Below, one piece after another: positions 43,761 through 52,315 of a DNA stretch of 64,000 nucleotides. This DNA is from Mycobacterium sp. 155 (GTDB lineage Bacteria > Actinomycetota > Actinomycetes > Mycobacteriales > Mycobacteriaceae): positions 1,877,909 through 1,941,908 of the forward strand of contig NZ_KB892705.1 of the NCBI RefSeq assembly GCF_000373905.1. Direction: 5' to 3'. The notes under the pieces were generated by a model that saw only the letters and a list, made by a program, of their open reading frames with translations, did not search any database and was not told the DNA's origin. How positions within the stretch are numbered: position 1 is the stretch's first letter; every line of letters begins with the position of its first letter. Made by a program: the position numbers and the translations under genes.

Positions 43761-44816
43761 TCGATTGTGTCCACCGAAAGCCCGCCGCGACGGCAATTGC
43801 ACGCCAAGTCGATCAGCCTGCCGATAACCACTCAGGGCCAGCTCACGGATCTGGTCTGGGCGCATACCCGACTGCAGTGCGGTATCGAGCATGCCCGCCA
43901 TCCGATGATCCGGCTGACAATCCAACGCGGCGTCTAGTGATACCCCCGTCAACGGGCCGTCGCCCCTCACGTAGGCCGAGAAGGCCAGAAGTGCGAGCGC
44001 CTCGGCCCGCCACGGCGGCGGCAACGCGCGAGCTAGTTCGGCCCACAGCGCCTCCGCTGCCCCGGCGCTGTCCCCCACCGCCAGCGCATACAACGTGTCG
44101 CGTACCCGTGGGTCGGTCAAAGCCACGGCGATTCGGGCGATCTCTCCATCGCTGGGCGGCTTCCCGTCGGCGAACCGGGTCGCCGTGGCTATCGCCGCTT
44201 CAATATCGCCACGTATCAGGGCGCGGCTACGCGCGGCCGGAGTCTTCGGCAGATCATCGATCACCCGAGCCAACCGCTCGCCGCGGACCGGGTCGGCATC
44301 GATGATCTGCTGTAGTTCCTCGCGTCGCCGATAGAGCCTGCGTCCGTCGAGCACCGCGGCTACAGCCAACGGCGACGCGGACGGATCCTCGACAGTGCCG
44401 TGGCTGCCGCAACCGTCGGCGCAGTGCCAGTGACCGTCGGCAGCCACTCGATCAACCACGTGTGCGGCGAGTAGATCAATGCCGCACGCCGCGAGCCCGT
44501 CGGCCAGCATCGCCGCGAGCGCACGGAATTCGTCGTTGCACTGTTGGCAGTCGGCGGCGTTCTCATCGACAAAGACCGCAATGGCCGAATGCGGCTCGGC
44601 TGCCGCGGCCACCGAGACCAGGTGATCGATCCGGCCCGTCATGTCCGGCGACAGATCGACGCGCAAAACGCATCCCAGCGCACCATCGTCGACGGTGACC
44701 AAAACCAGAGACTGCTCGGGCACGAAGCCGAGGACCGCGGGCAGCGCCGCGATCAGGGTGCCGGGCCGGCCGAGGCCGAACTGCGCGGTATTCGGTGAAT
44801 CCGATGAAAATGTCAT
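43746..44816 (-). CDS. DUF4192 family protein
   Basis: A 356-residue protein matching DUF4192 (Rv2712c), with the family start RPGTLIAALPAVLGFVPEQS followed by LVLVTVDDG. A pair of Cys-rich bits, DCQQCNDEF and WHCADGCGSHG, may bind metal. The C-terminal half is helical. No reaction is known. ATG 44816 is chosen because the family signature begins 20 residues later; the longer frame runs into the divergent sthA. Confidence 0.82.
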   Translation of the reverse strand: MTFSSDSPNTAQFGLGRPGTLIAALPAVLGFVPEQSLVLVTVDDGALGCVLRVDLSPDMTGRIDHLVSVAAAAEPHSAIAVFVDENAADCQQCNDEFRALAAMLADGLAACGIDLLAAHVVDRVAADGHWHCADGCGSHGTVEDPSASPLAVAAVLDGRRLYRRREELQQIIDADPVRGERLARVIDDLPKTPAARSRALIRGDIEAAIATATRFADGKPPSDGEIARIAVALTDPRVRDTLYALAVGDSAGAAEALWAELARALPPPWRAEALALLAFSAYVRGDGPLTGVSLDAALDCQPDHRMAGMLDTALQSGMRPDQIRELALSGYRQADRLGVQLPSRRAFGGHNRRAGA

Positions 44817-44982
44817 GGTCAGACCGTCGCAGCAGCCACCGTCAGCACTCACCCGCCGCGGTACCCGATCACCGCACCCTGTGGATGAAACTCGCTTTGG
44901 GGATGACGGTCGGAGCATTTGTTCATACTCAATTTGGCGCGGTCGGCGTGCGAGATCACAACAATCGGCGTAAACACTTCCC

Positions 44983-46398
44983 ATGGGTTCGATGCAGGAG
45001 TACGACCTCGTCGTTATCGGTTCAGGTCCCGGCGGTCAACGTGCCGCGATCGCCGCCGCAAAGCTCGGTAAGACCGTCGCCGTCATCGAGCGCGGACGAA
45101 TGCTCGGCGGGGTCTGTGTCAACACCGGCACCATCCCGTCCAAGACGCTGCGGGAGGCGGTCGTCTACCTGACCGGGATGAGCCAGCGCGAGCTGTACGG
45201 CGCCAGTTACCGCGTCAAGGACAAGATCACGCCGGCCGATCTGCTGGCGCGCACTCAGCACGTCATCGGCAAGGAGATCGACGTGGTGCGTTCGCAGCTC
45301 ATGCGTAACCGCATAGAGCTCTACACCGGGCGCGGCCGCTTCGCCGACGACCACACCATCCTGGTCGAGGATCCGAACCGGGCCGAGCTGGTCTCGGTCC
45401 GGGGCCGCTACATCGTCCTGGCCACCGGCACCAAGCCTGCCCGCCCGGTCGGCGTCGAGTTCGACGAACAGCGCGTGCTGGATTCCGACGGCATCCTCGA
45501 CCTCAAATCACTGCCCACCTCGATGGTGGTGGTCGGCGCCGGTGTCATCGGCATCGAGTACGCATCGATGTTCGCCGCGCTGGGCACCAAGGTGACCGTG
45601 GTCGAAAAGCGCGACTCCATGCTGGATTTCTGCGATCCGGAGATCGTGGAGGCGCTCAAGTTCCACCTGCGTGACCTGGCTGTGACGTTCCGGTTCGGTG
45701 AGGAGGTGACCGCTGTCGACGTCGGCGCCGCCGGGACCGTCACGACCCTGGCCAGCGGCAAGCAAATCCCAGCCGAAACGGTGATGTATTCGGCGGGCCG
45801 CCAAGGCCAGACCGATCATCTCGACCTGTCCAAAGCAGGACTGGAGTCCGACAACCGAGGCCGGATCTTCGTCGACGACAACTTCTGTACCAAAGTCGAC
45901 CACATCTATGCGGTCGGGGATGTCATCGGCTTCCCCGCCTTGGCCGCGACCTCGATGGAGCAGGGCCGACTCGCGGCCTACCACGCGTTCGGCGAGCCCA
46001 CCAAGGGCATGATGCAGCTGCAACCCATCGGTATCTACTCGATCCCCGAGGTGTCCTACGTCGGCGCCACCGAGGTCGATCTGACCAGGGACTCGATTCC
46101 CTACGAGGTCGGGGTCTCGCGCTACCGCGAGCTGGCCCGCGGACAGATCGCCGGCGACTCCTACGGCATGCTCAAACTGCTCGTGTCCACCGAGGACCTA
46201 CGTCTGCTGGGCGTTCATCTCTTCGGCACCAGCGCCACCGAGATGGTGCACATCGGCCAGGCCGTCATGGGGTGCGGTGGCACCGTGGAGTACCTCGTTG
46301 ACGCGGTGTTCAACTACCCGACGTTCTCCGAGGCCTACAAGGTCGCCGCCCTCGACGTGATGAACAAACTGCGCGCGCTCAACCAGTTCCGCGCTTAA
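44983..46398 (+). CDS. sthA: Soluble pyridine nucleotide transhydrogenase
   Basis: A 471-residue FAD flavoprotein that moves hydride between NADPH and NAD+. FAD motif is [23 protein letters not shown](P) motif is [20 protein letters not shown], and the dimerisation domain follows. The redox site reads [10 protein letters not shown]: the second Cys of the disulfide reductases is Thr, as known for SthA, so it is not a lipoamide dehydrogenase. It matches Rv2713. ATG 44992 ([10 protein letters not shown]) is an alternative start. Its end meets the protease gene. Confidence 0.93.
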   Translation: MGSMQEYDLVVIGSGPGGQRAAIAAAKLGKTVAVIERGRMLGGVCVNTGTIPSKTLREAVVYLTGMSQRELYGASYRVKDKITPADLLARTQHVIGKEIDVVRSQLMRNRIELYTGRGRFADDHTILVEDPNRAELVSVRGRYIVLATGTKPARPVGVEFDEQRVLDSDGILDLKSLPTSMVVVGAGVIGIEYASMFAALGTKVTVVEKRDSMLDFCDPEIVEALKFHLRDLAVTFRFGEEVTAVDVGAAGTVTTLASGKQIPAETVMYSAGRQGQTDHLDLSKAGLESDNRGRIFVDDNFCTKVDHIYAVGDVIGFPALAATSMEQGRLAAYHAFGEPTKGMMQLQPIGIYSIPEVSYVGATEVDLTRDSIPYEVGVSRYRELARGQIAGDSYGMLKLLVSTEDLRLLGVHLFGTSATEMVHIGQAVMGCGGTVEYLVDAVFNYPTFSEAYKVAALDVMNKLRALNQFRA

Positions 46399-47234
46399 CA
46401 GTCGCTGTCGTAGGTCGATGGGGCGGAATCGCCCGCCCCGCCGGCCTCCGCGCGAGCCAGCAGTTCCAGGACCGAGTTGTCGAACCGGGGCGAAAAAGAC
46501 AGATCGTCGTCGCAGCCACCGCCGTCTGGACCGCCGATCAAGCCGATCACAGTCGACCCCACCACCCATGGTGCGCCGCTGAAACCGTCGGTCAGGCCGA
46601 TACACGGAAGCGACGGGTAACCGTCGTCCGACAACCCGGTGACCCCTCGGCAGCCGAGCGGATCGCCGCCCGACCCCATCGGATAACCGGTCACCATGAC
46701 CGACGTGCCCGCGGGCGGTGTGGACCCCAGAGTGAGTCCGCCACCGGCCGACGACTGCACCGATCCGGTGTCGGCTGCGGCGTCGTGACGCACCCGCGCA
46801 ATGGCGAAATCGGCATGCGGGTCTTGCGATGCGACCCACCGGGGATCCAGGTACACCGTGGTGATCCGCCAAATGTCGTCGTTCCCGTCGTGGAATCCCG
46901 GAATGAATGTCGCGCCTATGCTGTCGGCGACACAGTGCGCGGCTGTGAGAATCAGATCACTGGTACTGCTGTCGAGTACCGCGGCGCTGCAGGTATGCAC
47001 CGAATCCGCGGTTCCACCACCCAGAAACACCGCGCCCACCCGCGGATTGGGTGCGACAGGGGCCGCACCCTCGACGGCATCGGCTTCCGGGGTGACCTTG
47101 GCAACCGAGCCGGCCGATGTCGACGCGGAAGGTGTTGTTACGGAACCGGCCCGGCCCGCCGGCGCGCCGCAGGATGCGACGACGATGACCGTGGCCGCCG
47201 TGACCGCCAGCATCCGAACCCTGACCGCCTGCAT
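46395..47234 (-). CDS. Trypsin-like serine protease lipoprotein
   Basis: A 279-residue exported protein. Signal residues 8-20 end at a lipobox VVASC, Cys22. The mature part is a chymotrypsin-fold protease: His in [10 protein letters not shown], Asp in [11 protein letters not shown], Ser in [12 protein letters not shown]. The catalytic triad looks intact, and four Cys may form disulfides. The substrate is unknown. ATG 47234 is chosen as it begins the signal peptide. The end overlaps the sthA stop by four bases. I do not recall it here in M. tuberculosis. Confidence 0.82.
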   Translation of the reverse strand: MQAVRVRMLAVTAATVIVVASCGAPAGRAGSVTTPSASTSAGSVAKVTPEADAVEGAAPVAPNPRVGAVFLGGGTADSVHTCSAAVLDSSTSDLILTAAHCVADSIGATFIPGFHDGNDDIWRITTVYLDPRWVASQDPHADFAIARVRHDAAADTGSVQSSAGGGLTLGSTPPAGTSVMVTGYPMGSGGDPLGCRGVTGLSDDGYPSLPCIGLTDGFSGAPWVVGSTVIGLIGGPDGGGCDDDLSFSPRFDNSVLELLARAEAGGAGDSAPSTYDSDC

Positions 47235-47416
47235 GACCACCGATCCTGCCCGATATCCGTCGCTCAAGCCGGAATGACGGCTTGGCGGTGCCTGTTCGAA
47301 TTTCACATGAGGGGCATGACACGCCCACACGATGGGAATGCGCGACACTATATGGCACCGCACGGGGCCCCGGACCCGATCTGGACCGGGGCCTGCAGCG
47401 ACAAGGAGACGGAGAG

Positions 47417-48454
47417 ATGGCCGACAGTAGCGACCACCCTGAGCACCACTACCAGCCCGATCAGAGCGGGATGTACGAGCTGGAGTTCCCGGCACCGCAG
47501 TTGTCGGCGTCCGACGGACGCGGCCCGGTGATGATCCACGCGCTGGAAGGATTCTCCGATGCCGGCCACGCGATCCGGCTGGCGGCCGAGCATCTGAAGA
47601 ACAGCCTCGATACCGAGCTGGTCGCCTCGTTCGCCATCGACGAACTGCTCGACTACCGGTCGCGCCGGCCACTGATGACGTTCAAGACCGACCATTTCAC
47701 CGGCTACGAAGACCCCGAACTCAACCTCTACGCCCTGCACGACAGTGTCGGCACGCCGTTCCTGCTGCTGGCCGGCATGGAACCGGACCTGCGCTGGGAG
47801 CGATTCATCACCGCGGTCCGGTTGCTCGCCGAGCGGCTCGGTGTCCGTCAGACGATCGGTCTCGGCACTATCCCGATGGCGGTGCCGCACACCCGTCCCA
47901 TCACGTTGACCGCGCACGCCAACAACAAGGAGTTGATCGCCGAGCACACTCCATGGGTCGGCGAGGTGCAGGTGCCTGCCAGTGTGTCCAATCTCCTGGA
48001 ATTCCGGATGGCCCAGCACGGTCACGAGGTGGTCGGGTTCACCGTCCACGTTCCGCATTACCTGGCCCAGACCGAGTATCCGCCCGCAGCCGAGGCGCTG
48101 CTGGCCGAGGTGGCGAGAACGGGTTCGCTGCAATTGCCGCTGGCCGCTCTGTCCGAGGCCGGCGCCGAGGTGTACGGAAAGATCAACGAGCAGGTTGAGG
48201 CGAGCACCGAGGTCGCCCAAGTGGTGACAGCGCTGGAGCGACAGTACGATGCTTTCGTTGCTGCACAGGAGAATCGATCTCTACTGGCGCGGGACGACGA
48301 ACTGCCCAGCGGTGACGAGTTGGGTGCCGAGTTCGAACGTTTCCTCGCCCAGCAGGCCGGTGACAAGTTCAAAGACGACAAGTACAAAGACGACAGATAT
48401 CGGAGCGACCGGTACACGGACGGCCCGGACGATGTAGACCCGAACCACCCCTAG
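47417..48454 (+). CDS. PAC2-family protein (Rv2714 type)
   Basis: A 345-residue protein of the proteasome-assembly-chaperone 2 fold. Key segments are PVMIHALEGFSDAGHAIRLA, FLLLAGMEPDLRWERF and RQTIGLGTIPMAVPHTRP. M. tuberculosis Rv2714 has a solved structure; a nucleoside-phosphorylase-like fold with unknown role. The C-terminus is a charged tail with the repeats KDDKYKDDRYRSDRYTDG. AAGGAGACGGAG upstream of ATG 47417 supports the start. It is followed by an alpha/beta hydrolase after 36 nt. Confidence 0.87.
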   Translation: MADSSDHPEHHYQPDQSGMYELEFPAPQLSASDGRGPVMIHALEGFSDAGHAIRLAAEHLKNSLDTELVASFAIDELLDYRSRRPLMTFKTDHFTGYEDPELNLYALHDSVGTPFLLLAGMEPDLRWERFITAVRLLAERLGVRQTIGLGTIPMAVPHTRPITLTAHANNKELIAEHTPWVGEVQVPASVSNLLEFRMAQHGHEVVGFTVHVPHYLAQTEYPPAAEALLAEVARTGSLQLPLAALSEAGAEVYGKINEQVEASTEVAQVVTALERQYDAFVAAQENRSLLARDDELPSGDELGAEFERFLAQQAGDKFKDDKYKDDRYRSDRYTDGPDDVDPNHP

Positions 48455-48490
48455 GAGCCCGCAGCAGGGCCGACAGCGAGGTTGGCGAAC

Positions 48491-49513
48491 ATGACGGAAC
48501 GAAAGCCCAATCTGCGGTCGGTGCGGGAGGTCACGCCGGCACTGGAGTTCCGCACGGTTCACGGGTATCGCCGTGCGTACCGGGTGGCTGGGTCTGGTCC
48601 GGCGATCCTGCTCATTCACGGCATCGGTGACAACTCGACCACCTGGCATACCGTGCAGACCGCGCTCGCACAGCGGTTCACCGTCATCGCGCCGGATCTG
48701 CTCGGGCACGGCCGCTCGGACAAACCCCGCGCGGACTATTCAGTCGCCGCCTACGCCAACGGTATGCGGGACCTGCTCAGCGTCCTCGATATCGACCGGG
48801 TCACCGTCGTCGGCCACTCGCTCGGCGGTGGGGTGGCGATGCAATTCGCCTACCAGTTCCCGCAGTTGGTCGACCGCCTAGTTCTCGTCGGCTCCGGCGG
48901 GGTGACCAAGGACGTCAATGTCGCACTGCGTATCGCCGCACTGCCGTTGGGTAGCGAGGCGCTGGCCTTGTTGCGATTGCCACTCGTCCTGCCCACGCTG
49001 CAAATCATCGGCCGCGCCGCGGGAACGTTGTTCGGCTCCACCGGTATCGGACGCGACATCCCCGACATGTTGCGTATTCTGGCCGATCTGCCTGAGCCCA
49101 CCGCTTCATCCGCGTTCGCCCGCACGCTACGCGCCGTAGTGGACTGGCGGGGCCAGGTCGTCACCATGCTGGACCGCTGTTACTTGACCGAATCCGTTCC
49201 TGTACAACTCATCTGGGGCGCATTGGACTCGGTGATCCCGGTCAGTCACGCTCAGATGGCACATGCGGCAATGCCCGGTTCCCGGTTGGAAATCTTCGAG
49301 GGATCCGGGCATTTTCCATTCCATGACGATCCCGACCGTTTCGTCGAGACAGTGGAACGGTTCATCGACTCCACCGAACCTGCTGTCTACGACCAGGAAA
49401 TGCTGCGAAATCTGTTGCGCACCGGGATCAGTGAGGCCGCCATCTCGGGACCCCTCGACACCCAAGTCGCTGTGCTCGACGCCATGGAAGCCGACGAACG
49501 CAGCGCCACCTAG
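48491..49513 (+). CDS. Alpha/beta hydrolase (Rv2715 type)
   Basis: A 340-residue soluble hydrolase. Oxyanion region is ILLIHGIGDNSTTWH, nucleophile elbow VVGHSLGGGVAMQF (GHSLG), acid residue in WGALDSVIPVSHAQ, and His in FEGSGHFPFHDDP. All triad residues are present, so an esterase, lipase or C-C hydrolase is likely. It matches Rv2715. ATG 48491 is chosen over TTG 48482. Confidence 0.87.
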   Translation: MTERKPNLRSVREVTPALEFRTVHGYRRAYRVAGSGPAILLIHGIGDNSTTWHTVQTALAQRFTVIAPDLLGHGRSDKPRADYSVAAYANGMRDLLSVLDIDRVTVVGHSLGGGVAMQFAYQFPQLVDRLVLVGSGGVTKDVNVALRIAALPLGSEALALLRLPLVLPTLQIIGRAAGTLFGSTGIGRDIPDMLRILADLPEPTASSAFARTLRAVVDWRGQVVTMLDRCYLTESVPVQLIWGALDSVIPVSHAQMAHAAMPGSRLEIFEGSGHFPFHDDPDRFVETVERFIDSTEPAVYDQEMLRNLLRTGISEAAISGPLDTQVAVLDAMEADERSAT

Positions 49514-49563
49514 CCCTGTCCGGAGACACGTCGCCGGTGACCGTAACCACGTAACATCAGCTT

Positions 49564-50250
49564 ATGGCCATTGATGTGACCGTACTGCGCGTGTTCACCG
49601 ATCCGGACGGCAAGTTCGGCAATCCGCTCGGCGTGATCGACAACAGCACTGTGGACCCCGCCGACCGCCAGCGGATTGCCACCGAATTAGGTTACAGCGA
49701 AACGATTTTCATCGATGTTCCACCGCCGGGCGGCAACTCGGCCCACGCCCGGATCTACACGCCGACAGCGGAACTGGCATTCGCCGGACACCCGACCGTG
49801 GGAGCCTCGTGGTGGCTACGCGACATCGGGAAGCCGGTCAAGACTCTGCAGGTGCCGGCCGGGATCGTGCAGGTTGAATACGATGACGAACTGGCCGCGG
49901 TGAACGCCCGCTCGGAGTGGGCTCCGGAATTCATCATTCATGATCTGACCTCCATCGACGAGCTGATGGCCGCGCAGCCCGACGACTTCTCCGACGACGT
50001 CGAGAACTACCTGTGGACATGGATCGACCGGGATCAGGGTGTGCTGCGTTCGCGGATGTTTGCCCCGCATCTGGGCATCCCAGAGGATGAAGCCACCGGG
50101 GCGGCCGCCGTGCGGATGACCGACTATCTCAGCTGCGATCTGACGATCATCCAGGGCAAGGGTTCGGTGATCTACACGCGGTGGAGCCCCGAAGGCTGGG
50201 TTCGGGTGGCAGGCAGTGTCGCCAACGACGGCACCACCCAACTGGACTAG
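49564..50250 (+). CDS. PhzF-family isomerase-like protein
   Basis: A 228-residue PhzF-fold protein. The N-terminal domain has [20 protein letters not shown] and [10 protein letters not shown], with the family Glu within YSET. The second half has [20 protein letters not shown] and ends GWVRVAGSV. It is shorter than classical PhzF (about 280). It matches Rv2716; the true substrate is unknown. Rv2717c, which follows in M. tuberculosis, is missing here. Confidence 0.83.
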   Translation: MAIDVTVLRVFTDPDGKFGNPLGVIDNSTVDPADRQRIATELGYSETIFIDVPPPGGNSAHARIYTPTAELAFAGHPTVGASWWLRDIGKPVKTLQVPAGIVQVEYDDELAAVNARSEWAPEFIIHDLTSIDELMAAQPDDFSDDVENYLWTWIDRDQGVLRSRMFAPHLGIPEDEATGAAAVRMTDYLSCDLTIIQGKGSVIYTRWSPEGWVRVAGSVANDGTTQLD

Positions 50251-50257
50251 GGAACGA

Positions 50258-50710
50258 TCAGTCAGATCGGTGTGCGCGTAGCGCCTCAATCTCCCGTTCG
50301 AAATCTTCGGCCGAGGTGAACGACCGGTACACCGAGGCGAATCGCAGGTAGGCCACCTCGTCAAGTTCCCGCAGAGGTCCCAGGATCGCCAGGCCGACCT
50401 CATGGCTGGGAATCTCCGGCGTACCTAGGCCCCGCACAGCGTCCTCGACCTGTTGGGCCAGCAAGTTGAGCGCATCGTCGTCCACCTGTCGGCCCTGGCA
50501 GGCGCGCCGTACGCCACGCACCACCTTCTCCCGGCTGAACGGTTCGGTAACACCGCTGCGTTTGACCACGGCCAGCACCGCGGTCTCCACCGTGGTGAAC
50601 CGGCGACCACATTCAGGGCACGATCGCCTGCGCCGGATAGCCTGCCCCTCATCGGCCTCCCGGGAATCGACCACCCGCGAATCGGGATGACGGCAGAAGG
50701 GACAGTGCAT
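50258..50710 (-). CDS. nrdR: Transcriptional repressor NrdR
   Basis: A 150-residue repressor of ribonucleotide reductase genes. A zinc ribbon uses Cys3, Cys6 (MHCPFCRHP) and Cys31, Cys34 ([11 protein letters not shown]). Residues about 49-139 are an ATP-cone that senses dATP/ATP ([20 protein letters not shown]). It matches Rv2718c. The ATG at 50710 directly opens the ribbon, which fixes the start. Confidence 0.96.
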   Translation of the reverse strand: MHCPFCRHPDSRVVDSREADEGQAIRRRRSCPECGRRFTTVETAVLAVVKRSGVTEPFSREKVVRGVRRACQGRQVDDDALNLLAQQVEDAVRGLGTPEIPSHEVGLAILGPLRELDEVAYLRFASVYRSFTSAEDFEREIEALRAHRSD

Positions 50711-50871
50711 CACCGCTCCTTCGTCGTTCCGCCAGACCACAAGCTCGAGTGCTCTTGAGCCTACCCGCGCCGCCGGCGGGACCTTCCACGCCGGGGCCAA
50801 CGGCACGGATGTCACCGAGCATGTCGCGAGCACTGTTGCACAGCAGCCTGTTTCAGCACTCATGGCACAGT

Positions 50872-51357
50872 TCAGCCGACTGGTGCGATGAGGGTCTGGC
50901 CAGCCTCGACAGCGACCGACTTGAGCTGGTTCAGGTCGCGGATCTGCTCCACGACCTGGGCCACCGGCGCATCGGGTGCCACTCGCCGGGCCACCTGCTG
51001 CAGAGATTCGCCGGTGTGTACTTGAACCACAGCCAGCTCACCGGGTGTCGGCGCCGAGGCCCCGACCACGCCGCCCAGCTGCGCCACCAGGCCCAGCCAC
51101 ACGGTGATCGCGGCGGCCATCAACGCCAACAGGACCGTGGTGATCGGTGTGATCGGCTTGCGGCGATGCGATGCCCGCGACATCAGCACCCCGGTGCCGC
51201 GATAACGCAGTGCCGCTCCGCCCGAACGCATCGGAGTGGGGCGGTGTACCGACCTGGGCCGGCGGACAGGACGCACGTCATGCTGCGGCGGCAGCGGACG
51301 GGGCCGACTCGCCAACACAGATGCGCGGGTCTCTGCGGGGATGTGGAGGATGGCCAT
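50872..51357 (-). CDS. LysM-domain membrane-anchored protein (Rv2719c type)
   Basis: A 161-residue protein with an Arg/Pro-rich cytosolic N-terminus (about 1-70), one membrane helix (about 72-95) and an outer LysM domain at about 108-160 ([15 protein letters not shown] ... [19 protein letters not shown]). M. tuberculosis Rv2719c (ChiZ) is a DNA-damage-induced cell division inhibitor with wall hydrolase activity (from memory). It is divergent from lexA with a 208-bp shared region. Confidence 0.87.
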   Translation of the reverse strand: MAILHIPAETRASVLASRPRPLPPQHDVRPVRRPRSVHRPTPMRSGGAALRYRGTGVLMSRASHRRKPITPITTVLLALMAAAITVWLGLVAQLGGVVGASAPTPGELAVVQVHTGESLQQVARRVAPDAPVAQVVEQIRDLNQLKSVAVEAGQTLIAPVG

Positions 51358-51383
51358 CTGACTGCCTTTCAGGGCGGACTGGT

Positions 51384-51399
51384 TCGCTTCTGTGTTCGA
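51384..51399 (-). promoter_or_regulatory. Candidate degenerate SOS-like site before the LysM gene
   Basis: On the minus strand TCGAACACAGAAGCGA keeps the left half TCGAAC and the last CGA of the SOS consensus TCGAAC-N4-GTTCGA. It is 27 bp upstream of the LysM gene start. It is weaker than the lexA box. Confidence 0.3.
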
Positions 51400-51517
51400 A
51401 TGTACTCGCTCAGGTGTTCGACTAATAGAACGTGTGATCGAACTGTTGCCAAACGATAGACGGGGGTACCGACAAGTCCTCGTCGGCAAGCTCCGCGGGC
51501 GCAGGCGACAACACGCC

Positions 51518-51533
51518 TCGAACACATGTTTGA
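51518..51533 (+). promoter_or_regulatory. SOS box (LexA-binding site) before lexA
   Basis: TCGAACACATGTTTGA fits the mycobacterial SOS consensus TCGAAC-N4-GTTCGA with one mismatch. It lies 32 bp upstream of the lexA ATG and in the region shared with the LysM gene, so LexA should repress itself and perhaps its neighbour. Confidence 0.9.
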
Positions 51534-51565
51534 TCAATGGCGGTTCAGCGACTAGATTCGTCGCC

Positions 51566-52276
51566 ATGAGCGACGAGAGCACCGACAGCCCGGCCGACAA
51601 CGACGGCGCCGGTCGGCGCCGCACCCCCGACGCCAGCCTCACCGAGCGGCAACGGACCATCCTCGAGGTGATCCGCGCGTCGGTCACCAGTCGCGGCTAC
51701 CCCCCGAGCATCCGGGAGATCGGCGATGCGGTCGGCTTGACCTCGACATCCTCGGTCGCACATCAGTTGCGCACGCTGGAGCGCAAAGGCTACCTACGGC
51801 GCGACCCCAACCGGCCACGCGCGGTCGACGTCCGCGCCGCAGACGATCCGGCGGTCACCCCGCTGGTGGCCACTGACGTGGCGGGATCGGATGCCTTGCC
51901 GGAGCCCACGTTCGTACCCGTGTTGGGTCGTATCGCCGCGGGCGGTCCGATCCTGGCCGAACAAGCCGTCGAGGACGTGTTCCCCCTGCCCCGTGAACTT
52001 GTCGGCGAAGGCTCGCTGTTCCTGCTCAAAGTGGTCGGTGACTCAATGGTCGACGCTGCGATTTGCGACGGCGACTGGGTGGTGGTGCGCCAGCAGAACG
52101 TCGCCGACAACGGCGACATCGTCGCGGCGATGATCGACGGCGAAGCGACCGTCAAGACGTTCAAGCGGACCCGCGGCCAGGTGTGGCTCATGCCGCACAA
52201 CCCCGCCTACGATCCGATCCCGGGCAACGACGCGGCCATCCTCGGCAAGGTCGTCACCGTCATCCGCAAGATCTAG
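51566..52276 (+). CDS. lexA: SOS repressor LexA
   Basis: A 236-residue repressor, same length as in M. tuberculosis (Rv2720). The winged helix-turn-helix spans about 48-71 ([20 protein letters not shown]). Self-cleavage occurs at Ala125-Gly126 in RIAAGGP, with catalytic Ser160 (GDSMVDA) and Lys197 (ATVKTFKR). RecA filaments trigger cleavage on DNA damage. The ATG at 51566 follows the SOS box by 32 bp. Confidence 0.97.
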   Translation: MSDESTDSPADNDGAGRRRTPDASLTERQRTILEVIRASVTSRGYPPSIREIGDAVGLTSTSSVAHQLRTLERKGYLRRDPNRPRAVDVRAADDPAVTPLVATDVAGSDALPEPTFVPVLGRIAAGGPILAEQAVEDVFPLPRELVGEGSLFLLKVVGDSMVDAAICDGDWVVVRQQNVADNGDIVAAMIDGEATVKTFKRTRGQVWLMPHNPAYDPIPGNDAAILGKVVTVIRKI

Positions 52277-52280
52277 GACC

Positions 52281-52315
52281 GGATTCGTGCGGGCTCAGTC
52301 GGCCCGCACGAATCC
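52281..52315. terminator. 14-bp hairpin shared by lexA and the LGFP gene
   Basis: GGATTCGTGCGGGC (52281-52294) pairs perfectly with GCCCGCACGAATCC (52302-52315). The 7-nt loop holds the stop codon of the converging LGFP gene (TCA at 52295-52297), so the right arm encodes its last residues. It begins 4 nt after the lexA stop. No T-run follows. Confidence 0.65.
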
